Of a stretch of DNA of 64,000 bases, positions 26,619-35,459 are shown piece after piece (the first letter of the stretch is position 1; each line of letters starts with the position of its first letter). The stretch comes from Biomaibacter acetigenes (GTDB lineage Bacteria; Bacillota; Thermosediminibacteria; Thermosediminibacterales; Tepidanaerobacteraceae). The translations under genes and the position numbers were made by a program. Location: the NCBI RefSeq assembly GCF_003691585.1, contig NZ_CP033169.1, positions 1,240,001-1,304,000 on the forward strand, written 5' to 3'. The notes beneath the pieces were generated by a model that worked only from the letters and a program-made list of their open reading frames with translations, did no database searches and was not told where the DNA came from.

Positions 26619-28518
26619 AGCGTTGATTACTCTTGCCGGGAAAGTAGACCCATCTTTACAAACTGCTTTAATGACAGCATCAGCCCAGACGTCGAAAGCA
26701 TCTCGAACTTTTTCAAAACTCGGCAGTTTTGCATCCAAAGGTTTAAGCATAATAGGTAAAGCCGCTGCAGTCACCGGAGCTGCGGTTGCCGCCGGAATAG
26801 GCACCGGGACAGTTGCCCTTGGCGGATTATTGATGAAGGCTACTGAGACCGGTGATCAGTTGGTAAAAATGCGGGATAAAACAGGGCTTTCCGCTGAGGA
26901 ATTACAGCGCCTGCAGTATATATCAAGCCAGTTAGGGACGAATTTTGAGGCCCTCCCCCAGGCCATAAGCATTATGACAAAGCAGATGGATGCAGCCCGA
27001 AAGGGCAGTAAAGATACCGCAGCTGCATTCCAGGCCCTGGGAATTTCGGTGACAGATGGGGCCGGAAAACTCAGGCCGCAATCCCAGGTATTTCAGGAGG
27101 CCCTTGTCCAGCTTTCGAAAATAGAAAATCAGGCAGACAGAAATGCACTGGCATTCAAACTTTTTGGCCGAGGAGCGGCAGAACTATTTCCTATTCTGAA
27201 TGCCGGGACAGATGAAATACAAAAGCTCGCTGCTGAAGCCGACAAGTTGGGTCTTGTCATGTCAGGTGAGCAGGTTGAAGCTTTGGATAACTTGGGAGAT
27301 ACAATTGATAAGCTGAAGCTTTCAGTAATGGGTCTTGGAAACAGGATTTTGGCGTCTTTGTTGCCCAAAATACAACCAATAATAGATAAGCTGGTTTCCG
27401 ACTTACCTGCCATAGCCCCTAAATTATCCAGTGCATTAGGTGGATTTTTGGGCAATATAGCAAATTTATTGCCGGACCTTTTAAATGTGGCCAGTCAATT
27501 TGCACAAATACTGATGCCCATATTTGACACCATAGGCAGCACCATGGGTCCCATGCTTGTGAATATCATACAACAGGCTTTGCCCATAGTGATGCAGATT
27601 ATACAGACTGCAATGCCTTTATTAAATCAAGGTCTCAGCATGCTCATATCTCTTATACAGCCCTTACTTCCACTTTTAATGCAGCTGGTTCAGCAGATAC
27701 TTCCAATCGCAGCACAGATGATAATGGTTGTATTTTCAGTGCTTCAGCCGATAATACCCGTATTGGTGCAGCTCATTCAGGATATTTTACCTCCGATCAT
27801 GCAGATATTGCAGGCTATATTACCATTTTTACAGGCATTAACCCCTATCATTGCGATGGTTGCCACAATAATTAGCTCGCTTTTAACTACCGCTTTAAGT
27901 GCGATAATTCCTGTATTAACGGAAATAGTTCAGGCATTATTGCCCCCACTTATGCAGATTTTGAACTCTATATTCCCGATTTTGCAGGCAGTAATACCAA
28001 TTATTCAATTGCTTGCCAATGTTATAGGCACTGTTTTGGGCGGGGCTATAAAACTGGTTATGCCAATTATTGAGAAGTTTTTGAGTTTAATCTCCCCGAT
28101 AGCTAATTTAGCGTCTAAATTTATAGGCGGTGTTAGTAATGTTATAGGCAGTGTAGGAAAATTTTTGGGGCTTAATGGGAAGAACGTGGAGTTGCAGGCG
28201 AATGTATCAAGCTCAATGCCCCGATTTGCCGAGGGCGGTATAGCAACCGAACCCTCGATATTTGGCGAAGCGGACTGGGCAGAAATGGCCATTCCACTTA
28301 AAAGGACCCCAAGAAGCCTTAGCTTATTGAATAAAACCGCTCAAATACTTGGAGCAAAACCTGCCGGGAGCAGTATTCAGATAATCTATAATCCCACTAT
28401 CTACGGCGGAAATCGTGCGGAACTGGAACCCATATTACAAAAACACAAAGAAGAATTACGAATGATGATAGAAGAAATCGAGCGTGAAAGAGCGAGGGTT
28501 GCCTATGGCTATAGTTAA
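26596..28518 (+). CDS. Tape measure protein
   Basis: 640 residues, the longest tail gene, immediately after the chaperones. The N-terminus is helical with Gly/Ala-rich membrane-like segments (AAAVTGAAVAAGIGTGTVALGGLL). The middle is made of repeated hydrophobic helices with recurrent PxxxQ motifs (LIQPLLPLLMQLVQQILP) that could enter the host membrane. It sets tail length at roughly 1.5 angstrom per residue by known phage relationships. GTG 26596 is nine bases after GGGAGG. Confidence 0.9.
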   Translation: MASQKELRALITLAGKVDPSLQTALMTASAQTSKASRTFSKLGSFASKGLSIIGKAAAVTGAAVAAGIGTGTVALGGLLMKATETGDQLVKMRDKTGLSAEELQRLQYISSQLGTNFEALPQAISIMTKQMDAARKGSKDTAAAFQALGISVTDGAGKLRPQSQVFQEALVQLSKIENQADRNALAFKLFGRGAAELFPILNAGTDEIQKLAAEADKLGLVMSGEQVEALDNLGDTIDKLKLSVMGLGNRILASLLPKIQPIIDKLVSDLPAIAPKLSSALGGFLGNIANLLPDLLNVASQFAQILMPIFDTIGSTMGPMLVNIIQQALPIVMQIIQTAMPLLNQGLSMLISLIQPLLPLLMQLVQQILPIAAQMIMVVFSVLQPIIPVLVQLIQDILPPIMQILQAILPFLQALTPIIAMVATIISSLLTTALSAIIPVLTEIVQALLPPLMQILNSIFPILQAVIPIIQLLANVIGTVLGGAIKLVMPIIEKFLSLISPIANLASKFIGGVSNVIGSVGKFLGLNGKNVELQANVSSSMPRFAEGGIATEPSIFGEADWAEMAIPLKRTPRSLSLLNKTAQILGAKPAGSSIQIIYNPTIYGGNRAELEPILQKHKEELRMMIEEIERERARVAYGYS

Positions 28519-28720
28519 TTATTTCGAATATACAACGATGCAGGGTGATACTTTCGACATGCTTGCTCTTGATGCATACAACGATGAATTCAAAGCCCAT
28601 CTGATAATCCAGGCCAATCCACAATATGCTGGCGTGCTGGTATTCGATGCAGGAATAAAGCTAAAAATCCCTATTATTGAGCAGGAAGCCGCCGCAACCC
28701 TCCCGCCATGGAAGAGGTGA
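28505..28720 (+). CDS. Tail protein X, LysM-like
   Basis: 71 residues with the P2 gpX pattern: YTTMQGDTFDMLALDAYNDE...LIQANPQYAGVLVFDAGIKLKIP, a single LysM-like unit. Overlaps the tape measure by 14 bases. Probably links the tube end or baseplate to the tube; LysM suggests peptidoglycan contact. Confidence 0.87.
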   Translation: MAIVNYFEYTTMQGDTFDMLALDAYNDEFKAHLIIQANPQYAGVLVFDAGIKLKIPIIEQEAAATLPPWKR

Positions 28721-28727
28721 CAGAGTT

Positions 28728-29639
28728 TTGCAGCTGATATATGAAGGTAAGGATATAACCAATGCCGTTGAAATTCATAAAGCCGACATAACTGATAATG
28801 CTGGGGGGATTGCCGACAGCTTGGAAGTCTGGTTTGATGATCCGGAAGGATTTTGGAGCCAATGGAAACCGAAGAAAAACGATAAGGTTCAAGTAAAAGA
28901 AAACGGTTTTGATTCCGGCCGCATGTATATAGACGAGCTTGAACAGCAGCGGGGTTTGTTTATTATTCGTGCCCTGGCCATTCCCCAGGATGCTAAAACG
29001 GAAAATACCAAGGCCTGGGAAAATGTAAGGTTTCTGGAGATAGTTACTGAACTGGCAAGGAAGTATGGATTCCTGCTGGAGACTTATAACATACAGAATC
29101 CTTTTTATGAGCGTGTAGACCAATTCGAACAGGCAGACTTCGCTTTTCTGGCATGGCGGTGTTTACTGGAAGGATACATGCTGAAAATAACCAGCCAGAA
29201 GGTTGTTATGTATGATGAGCGGTATATGGATGCACAGTCGCCAGTTAAGACCATTTATATTGACGACTTTGACGGGGATTACAGATTTTTACAGAGGTCA
29301 ACATGGATATATGGTGGGTGCCGCATATCTTTCGGAGACATCAAATATGAGTATAAACCTTCCGGGGCTTTCGGACCTGTTTTAAAATTTGCTGATATAT
29401 TTGTTTCAAGCCAGGCGGAGGCTGAACGATTCGCCAAAAATATCCTTCGTTCTAAAAATAAATATGAAAATACCGGATACTGCACCATCGAACTTGCTCC
29501 CGGGATTGCGGCAGGTAATGTAATACAGATACAGGGAGTAGGCATGGCCGATGGGAAATACTTTTGCGAACAAGTAACCCATAAACTTGCGAATAAAAAG
29601 ACCTTTTTAAAACTCAGGAAACCGCTGGAGGGGTATTGA
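28728..29639 (+). CDS. Baseplate hub protein, late control gene D family
   Basis: P2 gpD/VgrG-type hub of about 300 residues. Features: DITDNAGGIADSLEVWFDDPEGFW near the start, AWENVRFLEIVTELARKYGF in the middle, YCTIELAPGIAAGNVIQIQGVG near the end, then KKTFLKLRKPL. TTG 28728 lies after AAGAGGTGACAGAGTT; upstream codons of the open frame lie in the previous gene. It forms the central hub that holds the spike. Confidence 0.9.
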   Translation: MQLIYEGKDITNAVEIHKADITDNAGGIADSLEVWFDDPEGFWSQWKPKKNDKVQVKENGFDSGRMYIDELEQQRGLFIIRALAIPQDAKTENTKAWENVRFLEIVTELARKYGFLLETYNIQNPFYERVDQFEQADFAFLAWRCLLEGYMLKITSQKVVMYDERYMDAQSPVKTIYIDDFDGDYRFLQRSTWIYGGCRISFGDIKYEYKPSGAFGPVLKFADIFVSSQAEAERFAKNILRSKNKYENTGYCTIELAPGIAAGNVIQIQGVGMADGKYFCEQVTHKLANKKTFLKLRKPLEGY

Positions 29640-29830
29640 TGGTTTTAAAGGGCAAGATATCGAGTATAGAATCTTCAGGGATACGGGTTTTATTTCCTGA
29701 AAGGGATAATGATGTATCCTGGCCTTTAAAAGCGGCTTCTCATGTTGGAACCCTTCAGGTAGGGGATAATGTTGCGGTGGTTTTCTTTTCAAACTGTATG
29801 AATGATGGGCTCATTATAGCTAAGTTTTAG
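29639..29830 (+). CDS. Small OB-fold-like baseplate protein, 63 aa
   Basis: 63 residues of beta structure (GKISSIESSGIRVLFPERD, VGTLQVGDNVAVVFF) resembling the OB fold of spike/gpV-type proteins in miniature. ATG overlaps the hub stop (TGATG). Likely the spike or its adaptor, but the small size leaves this open. Confidence 0.6.
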   Translation: MVLKGKISSIESSGIRVLFPERDNDVSWPLKAASHVGTLQVGDNVAVVFFSNCMNDGLIIAKF

Positions 29831-29841
29831 GCGGTGGTTAC

Positions 29842-30399
29842 ATGCCTATTGCGGTTTTTGCGAATAAAACATTTCAGGTAAACAGTCAGAAAATATATAC
29901 TTTCGATGATCTTACCATGAATAGCAGTCTAGAAACTGAAAAACAGGATGCGGCAAATAAAAAGCCAAGCACCTATATAAAGGGACCCGATTTATATACA
30001 ATGAGCTTTAGCATACCTCTTGATGTTTCCATGGGTGTGAATGTCAGGAATGAATACGGAGCATGGAAAGCTCTTGTTGAAGCCGGCAAGCCTTACCCTT
30101 TTATATTGGGCGGGATACCCCTGGGTGCGAATAAATGGCTTCTCAAGAGTGCTTCATTGAATAATACAGTAATAGATTCAAACGGGAATATTCTTTCGGG
30201 GACTATTCAGTTGGAGTTTGAAGAATATGTCCGCCCGGGGAGTGCCCAGGCTTCCAAGAGTACCAAGAAAACTTCAACTTCGTATGCTCCAGGCATATCC
30301 CTTCCAAAAGTATCAGGAAATATAAATTTACTGGGGTCATCGGATAAGGCTGACATTAAAAGGTCCAATCCCAATATGCTTTCACGTTTACCGGAGTAG
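29842..30399 (+). CDS. Tail protein gpU-like
   Basis: 185 residues. The first 130 match the P2 gpU-type tail/baseplate module: NKTFQVNSQKIYTFDDLTMNSSLETEKQD, then KWLLKSASLNNTVIDSNG...LEFEEYVRPG. The C-terminal tail is Ser/Lys-rich and flexible. It sits between the spike-like gene and the gp25-like gene, as in P2-type operons. Confidence 0.75.
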   Translation: MPIAVFANKTFQVNSQKIYTFDDLTMNSSLETEKQDAANKKPSTYIKGPDLYTMSFSIPLDVSMGVNVRNEYGAWKALVEAGKPYPFILGGIPLGANKWLLKSASLNNTVIDSNGNILSGTIQLEFEEYVRPGSAQASKSTKKTSTSYAPGISLPKVSGNINLLGSSDKADIKRSNPNMLSRLPE

Positions 30400-30407
30400 G
30401 TGATTGA

Positions 30408-30713
30408 ATGGAATACATTATAGATACGTCAAAACCAGCCAATTTGAATTGGGCCGCAAAAGATGCGGAAAGAATAGCGCAAAACGTTAGGAATCTTATA
30501 TCCACCTGGCGCTATGAGGTAGCATATGACCGAACTTTGGGCATTGACCAGAACATGCTTGATAAGCCCAAGGATACCATCGTGGCTTTATATGTTGCAG
30601 AAATATACAGACTGGTGAGCGATTACGAACCCAGGGCGACAGTCAAAGAAGTAAAATTCATCGGTGTGGATGATGAGGGTAATATGCAGTTCAGGGTGGT
30701 GATAGAGGTATGA
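30408..30713 (+). CDS. Baseplate wedge protein gp25/gpW-like
   Basis: 101 residues, T4 gp25-like fold: AERIAQNVRNLISTWRYEVAYDRTLG at 21-45, and VSDYEPRATVKEVKF near 75-90 with the EPR motif of the family. ATG follows GGAGTAGGTGATTGA. It nucleates sheath assembly at the baseplate and overlaps the next gene by four bases. Confidence 0.88.
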   Translation: MEYIIDTSKPANLNWAAKDAERIAQNVRNLISTWRYEVAYDRTLGIDQNMLDKPKDTIVALYVAEIYRLVSDYEPRATVKEVKFIGVDDEGNMQFRVVIEV

Positions 30714-31815
30714 GCGAAGTAAATTTTGTCGAAGTAGACGCCGAAAGTTTAAAAAACCAGCTCATACAGGATTTTGAAAGTGCGTTGGGAGAAACCTTTT
30801 ATCCGGGTGATGAGCGCCGGATTTTTTATTGCAAATCTTACCTTTAATCGTGGGTTTGAAAAATGACATAAACGAATCGGCGAAACAAAATCTTTTGAGA
30901 TATGCGACGGGCGATAAACTTGATGTGATTGGAGAATTTTATAATACAGCACGGCTTCAGGCCCAAAAAGCTAGAGTTACTTTAAGATTTACTCTTTCGG
31001 CTATTCAGCCAACAAATATTACAATCCCCGCAGGGACCCGTGCCACTCCTGACGGGCAACTTTATTTTGCAACGATTCAGGAACTTACAATTCCAGCAGG
31101 CCAGACACAGGGCGATGTAATTGCAGAAGCTACCGAGGGCGGAGAAAAATATAACGGCTTTGCTCCGGGGCAGATAAAAACAATCGTTGACCCGGTGCCG
31201 TATGTGGCCTCAGTGGCTAATATTGATACCAGCTCTGGGGGGTCAGATACCGAGGATGATGACCACTACCGAGACAGGATCCGGCAGGCACCGGAAAGTT
31301 ATTCGACCGCAGGCCCTGAAGGGGCTTATATTTATTGGGCAAAAACAGCCGATGCAAATATAATTGATGTTTCAGTGTCCTCCCCATCTGCAGGCACCGT
31401 TAAAGTTGTACCGCTTTTGAAAGACGGAGAAATCCCATCCCAGGCTATCCTCGATAAAGTTACCGCTATTGTAAGCTCTAAAGACAAGAGGCCGTTAACT
31501 GACAACGTTCAGGTTGCGGCGCCAACCACAGTTTCTTACGATATAACATTGACTTATTATATAGCATTGGAGCGGCAAACCGAGGAAACCATCATAAGAA
31601 ATGCTATTGAAGGAACCGGCGGTGCTATAGATCAATATAAGTTATGGCAGGCGGGGAAATTAGGGCGGGCCATTAACCCTGATTATTTACGGCAATTGAT
31701 GCTTAATGCTGGGGCATTTAGAATTGATATTACAAGCCCAGTGTATACCGAAATCAATCTCGACCAGGTAGCCAAAGCCGGTACCGTAACTATCGCTTAT
31801 GGAGGTCTGATATAA
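30710..31815 (+). CDS. Baseplate J-like protein, frame broken at a T run
   Basis: ATG 30710 (overlapping the gp25 stop) gives MSEVNFVEVDAESLKNQLI...YPGDERRIF and then a frame change. The rest, in the frame from about 30829, shows LPLIVGLKNDINESAKQNLLRYATGDKLD, GTRATPDGQLYFAT, TGGSDTEDDDHYRDRIRQAPE and the J-type C-terminus. Adding one T to the run 30822-30827 restores one 368-residue reading frame (RRIFLLQILPLIVGL). J builds the baseplate wedges. An error is likely, since a broken J would stop tail assembly. Confidence 0.88.
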
Positions 31816-32376
31816 ATGGACCTGAAAAACGTTGACCTTCTAAGCCTCCAAACATCATACATGAAACAGGATCCGACAACCCAGGCGCTTTGTGCAGCTT
31901 TAAACTCTCATTTCCGGCAGCTGGCCGATGAGGTTAAAGCCTGCTTAATTCTTTCCCGCATTGATGAACTGGATGATGCTGCTCTGGATGAATTGGCCTG
32001 GCAGATGCACGTGGATTGGTATGATTCAACTGCAGAAATTGAAATAAAACGGAGCCTGATAAAAAATGCTATTAAAGCCCATAGATACAGGGGTACGCCT
32101 TTTGCGGTAGAGGAAACCGTAAAAACCTATTTTGGAGACGGTGAAGTCCAGGAATGGTTTGAATATGGCGGCCAACCCTATTATTTCAAAGTCATGACTA
32201 CGAATACTCAGGTAAATACTACGCTGCTTAATCAGTTCTTAAAGGTTTTAAATTCAGTCAAAAACGCCAGGAGTTGGCTTGAAGCGGTAGAAATAACGGC
32301 CACGGATGAAATGAATTTGTATTTTGGCAATGTTGTTCACATAGCCGACTATCAAGAAATAAGGCAGGTGGTATAA
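31816..32376 (+). CDS. Tail protein I
   Basis: 186 residues matching P2 gpI family: LSRIDELDDAALDELAWQMHVDWYD and IKNAIKAHRYRGTPFAVEETVKTYFGDGEV are the diagnostic region, with a final ARSWLEAVEI segment. It joins wedges to fibre attachment. It begins directly after the J stop. Confidence 0.9.
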   Translation: MDLKNVDLLSLQTSYMKQDPTTQALCAALNSHFRQLADEVKACLILSRIDELDDAALDELAWQMHVDWYDSTAEIEIKRSLIKNAIKAHRYRGTPFAVEETVKTYFGDGEVQEWFEYGGQPYYFKVMTTNTQVNTTLLNQFLKVLNSVKNARSWLEAVEITATDEMNLYFGNVVHIADYQEIRQVV

Positions 32377-34023
32377 ATGGGAGCTTTCGGGGGTCTTATT
32401 CTCACAAACAAAGGCAGAAATTTGCAGGCCAAAGCCCAGACTGGGGTTCAGCTGAACTTCACTAAAATAAAAATCGGTGATGGGAGCCTCAGCGGGCAGA
32501 GCATTGTAGATTTAACCAACTTAATTAATACAAAAAAAGAGCTAACAATACTAGGAATCGAGAGACTGACTGGTGGGAAGGCCAAACTTCGCAGCTATTT
32601 TACGAATGCAGATATTGTAACAGGCTTTTACTGGCGAGAGCTTGGGGTGTTTGCCCAGGATCCAGACGAAGGGGAAATACTTTACTGCTATGGTAACGCC
32701 GGAACAAATGCGGAGTATATCCCCGCTGGTGGTGGGCCTGACGTAGTCGAAAGATATATAAACGTAATAACCCTGGTTGGGAATGCTACAAATGTTTCAG
32801 CGACATTGGGGTCCGAAATATATGTAACCCAGGCTGATTTTGATAACCATACCGGAAATATAGTAATACATGTTACTCAGACAGAAAAAGATACATGGAA
32901 TGCCAAGGAAACCCCTGCGGGAGCACAGGCCAAAGCAGATGCGGCAGGCTCAGCAGCCGTGACAGCAGCAAATTCATATACAGACCAACAGGTGGGATCG
33001 GTAAGTAATGCGCTTGCTGCACATCAGGCCGATTATGTGAAGCAGGTTGGCTATGCCACAGCCACAGGCTCGGCAAACACTTATGCAGTTACTTTAAATC
33101 CAGCACCGTCTGCATTAGTAGATGGGTTGTGTGTTGCAGTAAAAATAAATGTTGACAACACAGGAGCAAGCACTTTGAATGTAAATGGACTTGGTGCAAA
33201 ATCTATTAAAAAACCAAATGGCAATGATGTAAGTGTAGGTAATCTAAAAGCCGGGAGCATATACACGCTGCGTTATAATGGCACAAATTTTATATTACAG
33301 GGTGAAGGGGGGTCGGGAAACGCTCAACCCTCAGATGTATTGAGTGGTAAGACTTTTACTAATGACATCGGAGAACAGATTGGAACAATGACCAACAACG
33401 GTATAAAAACAATAACACCATCCAACATAGACCAGGCCCTAAGCGGATACTATGCAAGCGGGAGCAAAGTTGCGGCTGTGACATTTGATGCAAGCAAAGT
33501 TTTAACGGGAACAACGATAGCTGGAACAGCAGGTACAATGCCGAACAGAGGTGCAGTGGTAATTACACCTAGCACAGCTAATCAAGCAATTGCGGCTGGA
33601 TACCATAATGGAAGTGGGTATGTTGTAGGCGACCCAAATTTAGTTCCTGCGAATATTGTATCAGGAAAGAGTATTTTTGGAGTGGTTGGAAGTCTAATCC
33701 CAGGTAAAAAGTTTGCGAGTGGAACAGTAACTAGCTCCGGTAGTACTACTACCTTTCAGAAAATCGATGGATCAACTACGTCTCAATTTTCAGTAGCCGT
33801 TTCAGGTTTAACATTTCAACCGTCAATTATAATAGTATACAATCCAAACGGATATTATCCTACTATTTATAATTCTGCAGGTTTAACTAAAGACACTTAT
33901 TTAGGAGTGGTTGAAACATACAATATCTTCTATACTTCACAAAATATAGTTGTAAATTCAACGGGGTTTACATTACCTGCATTTAATCCAAATATCCAAT
34001 ATAATTGGATTGCTATAGAATAA
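32377..34023 (+). CDS. Tail fibre protein
   Basis: 548 residues. The N-terminal 170 match the phage tail-collar/DUF3751 attachment domain (GAFGGLILTNKGRNLQAKAQTG, TGFYWRELGVFAQDPDEGEI). After a helical neck (AKADAAGSAAVTAANSYTDQQ), beta repeats appear with LSGKTFTNDIGEQIGTM and VSGKSIFGVVGSL units; the C-terminus is a Tyr/Asn-rich receptor-binding end. It determines host range. Confidence 0.87.
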   Translation: MGAFGGLILTNKGRNLQAKAQTGVQLNFTKIKIGDGSLSGQSIVDLTNLINTKKELTILGIERLTGGKAKLRSYFTNADIVTGFYWRELGVFAQDPDEGEILYCYGNAGTNAEYIPAGGGPDVVERYINVITLVGNATNVSATLGSEIYVTQADFDNHTGNIVIHVTQTEKDTWNAKETPAGAQAKADAAGSAAVTAANSYTDQQVGSVSNALAAHQADYVKQVGYATATGSANTYAVTLNPAPSALVDGLCVAVKINVDNTGASTLNVNGLGAKSIKKPNGNDVSVGNLKAGSIYTLRYNGTNFILQGEGGSGNAQPSDVLSGKTFTNDIGEQIGTMTNNGIKTITPSNIDQALSGYYASGSKVAAVTFDASKVLTGTTIAGTAGTMPNRGAVVITPSTANQAIAAGYHNGSGYVVGDPNLVPANIVSGKSIFGVVGSLIPGKKFASGTVTSSGSTTTFQKIDGSTTSQFSVAVSGLTFQPSIIIVYNPNGYYPTIYNSAGLTKDTYLGVVETYNIFYTSQNIVVNSTGFTLPAFNPNIQYNWIAIE

Positions 34024-34036
34024 AAGGAGTGATATG

Positions 34037-34288
34037 ATGCAACTTGGTAGAAAAATATATTATGAAAAGACAAATGGCATTGTAATATGGGATAAAGGTG
34101 AAATGTCAGGCGATGTACAAGAAACGACATTGGAACAAGACAAAGAATCAATGCCAGTATTAAAATTAATTACTCCTGAGCAATTAGGTGTTTTGCAATT
34201 AAGTTACGGGGAATATGCTGAAGAATTTGCGAGCTGCAGGGGATATAGAATAAATCCTGATACAGGGCGACTACAATTTATACAGTAG
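34037..34288 (+). CDS. Small protein downstream of the tail fibre, 83 aa
   Basis: Resembles a common short phage gene found after tail fibres, with GRKIYYEKTNGIVIWDKGEMSG at the start, LQLSYGEYAEEFASCRGYRINPDTG near the end. Possible chaperone or fibre-associated role, unproven. ATG 34037 follows AAGGAGTGAT; ATG 34034 is also possible. Confidence 0.6.
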   Translation: MQLGRKIYYEKTNGIVIWDKGEMSGDVQETTLEQDKESMPVLKLITPEQLGVLQLSYGEYAEEFASCRGYRINPDTGRLQFIQ

Positions 34289-34394
34289 ACTTATACTGTG
34301 CAACACGCCACAAGGGGTATTTTTTATTTTATGAAAATACATCTTCTTTTTAAATAAGATCTATAGTAGTATTGAATTGGAGGTGGTATCAGGA

Positions 34395-35066
34395 ATGGAA
34401 GTCAAGGAAGTTATTGCTTTAATTCTGTTTGTGCTTCCTGGAATTTTAGCAGAAAAGATAAGTTATAAAATGGACTTTCCTTCTTCTGATAAAAGATCCG
34501 ATTTTAATGAAATTGTTAACGGCATGTTGCTAAGCTTACCCATTGTTGTTCTTACGGGAGTTACGATGGCCCGGTTTAACGATATTAAAACTATTAAAGA
34601 ATTTATTAATGCACTGGGCAACATAATGTTTTTATTAAAGTATTCCTTGCTTGTGGTCCTTATAGCAATTGCTACCGGCACAATTAAGGGGCTATCCGGA
34701 GACAATGTAAACTTTATAATTAACAAGGTTCGCTCATGGAATAAAAAAATGAATATCGACGATAAGTCCTGTTGGCGTCAAGTGTTCTTGGAGGAAAATG
34801 TGCCTCGCTATGTTAAAATCATAAAAGACGGGATAGTCCTAGGTGAAGGCTTTGCAAAGCATTATTCTCTACCTAATGAAGATATGGGCATAGTTTTGGA
34901 AGAGCACAAAGATATGGAATATTATAACACCCACCATCCGGAATACAAAGAGTATTTAAAGCTTTGCAAGACATACATCAATATAGAAAAAGGTGTCATA
35001 GTTGAGGTCTATGACACCAAAGAAGTTGAAAAGTATCTGATGAGTCTAAGCGAAAGTAATAAGTAA
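34395..35066 (+). CDS. DUF6338-like membrane protein (accessory)
   Basis: About 223 residues with three hydrophobic segments: EVIALILFVLPGILAEKI, MLLSLPIVVLTGVTM and IMFLLKYSLLVVLIAIATG. The soluble C-terminus contains WRQVFLEENVPRYVKIIKDG and a VIVEVYDTKEV strand. This matches the DUF6338 layout. GTG/TTG possibilities exist, but ATG 34395 after GGAGGTGG is preferred. It stands between fibre and lysis modules, so it is an accessory gene, perhaps for lysogen fitness or exclusion of other phages. Confidence 0.6.
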   Translation: MEVKEVIALILFVLPGILAEKISYKMDFPSSDKRSDFNEIVNGMLLSLPIVVLTGVTMARFNDIKTIKEFINALGNIMFLLKYSLLVVLIAIATGTIKGLSGDNVNFIINKVRSWNKKMNIDDKSCWRQVFLEENVPRYVKIIKDGIVLGEGFAKHYSLPNEDMGIVLEEHKDMEYYNTHHPEYKEYLKLCKTYINIEKGVIVEVYDTKEVEKYLMSLSESNK

Positions 35067-35201
35067 TTAATTTTTTGGTGGCTTCGGTGGTATAAATGTA
35101 GGTGGATTAGCTGAGTGTTCTTCATTGCCTTTTCCCGGTTTTGGTCGTGGTGATGGGGCGGGTGAAGGCTTTAGCCTGGAAATAGGTTTCTTATCCGCCA
35201 A
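35067..35201 (-). CDS. Proline-rich basic peptide, 44 aa
   Basis: TTG start after GGAGGGATC on the minus strand gives MADKKPISRLKPSPAPSPRP..., ending with PPKPPKN. It is a PxP-repeat-like peptide with many Lys and Arg residues. It ends on the base next to the membrane-protein stop codon, convergent with it. Low-complexity peptides of this type occur in Firmicute prophages; function unknown. Confidence 0.45.
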   Translation of the reverse strand: MADKKPISRLKPSPAPSPRPKPGKGNEEHSANPPTFIPPKPPKN

Positions 35202-35250
35202 AAAAGATCCCTCCTTCCATGTCATATTTCTACAATCATTAATTTGAAAA

Positions 35251-35274
35251 TTCGACGAAGGTAGGGTTTTTTCC
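35251..35274. promoter_or_regulatory. TTCGAC...AGGG motif, second copy
   Basis: TTCGAC at 35251-35256, then AGGTAGGG and a T-rich stretch ending in CC. The order and spacing resemble the element at 14848-14870. Intergenic in both places. Confidence 0.35.
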
Positions 35275-35321
35275 TTTTAAAAATTAAACAATAAAATGCA
35301 AACTAAAGTTCGGACGTTGAC

Positions 35322-35350
35322 TTGGGTTTTTAGACATGATATGGTATAAT
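35322..35350 (+). promoter_or_regulatory. Extended -10 promoter for the recombinase
   Basis: TTGGGT (35322-35327), 17 bases, TATAAT (35345-35350) preceded by TGG, giving an extended -10. A TTGACT lies a few bases further upstream at 35317. Transcription would begin near 35357 and leave a leader of about 100 bases before the recombinase. Confidence 0.7.
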
Positions 35351-35353
35351 ATG

Positions 35354-35446
35354 AGCAGGCTAGTCTGACCTGATCAGTCAGATAAAAAGCGCTTCCCGTA
35401 GGCGCCGCCTGCTTCAATCATTCTACGGGGCAAAAACACTTTACGG
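35354..35446 (+). promoter_or_regulatory. Structured leader / candidate recombinase binding sites
   Basis: Nested inverted repeats: AGCAGGC (35354-35360) with GCCTGCT (35408-35414), TCTGAC with GTCAGA inside it, and CCCGTAG (35396-35402) with CTACGGG (35424-35430). Three copies of a TACGGG-type unit occur (one inverted), the last at 35440-35446. The array could fold in the mRNA leader or be arm-type sites for the recombinase encoded directly downstream. Confidence 0.5.
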
Positions 35447-35459
35447 GGGTGTTCATATC

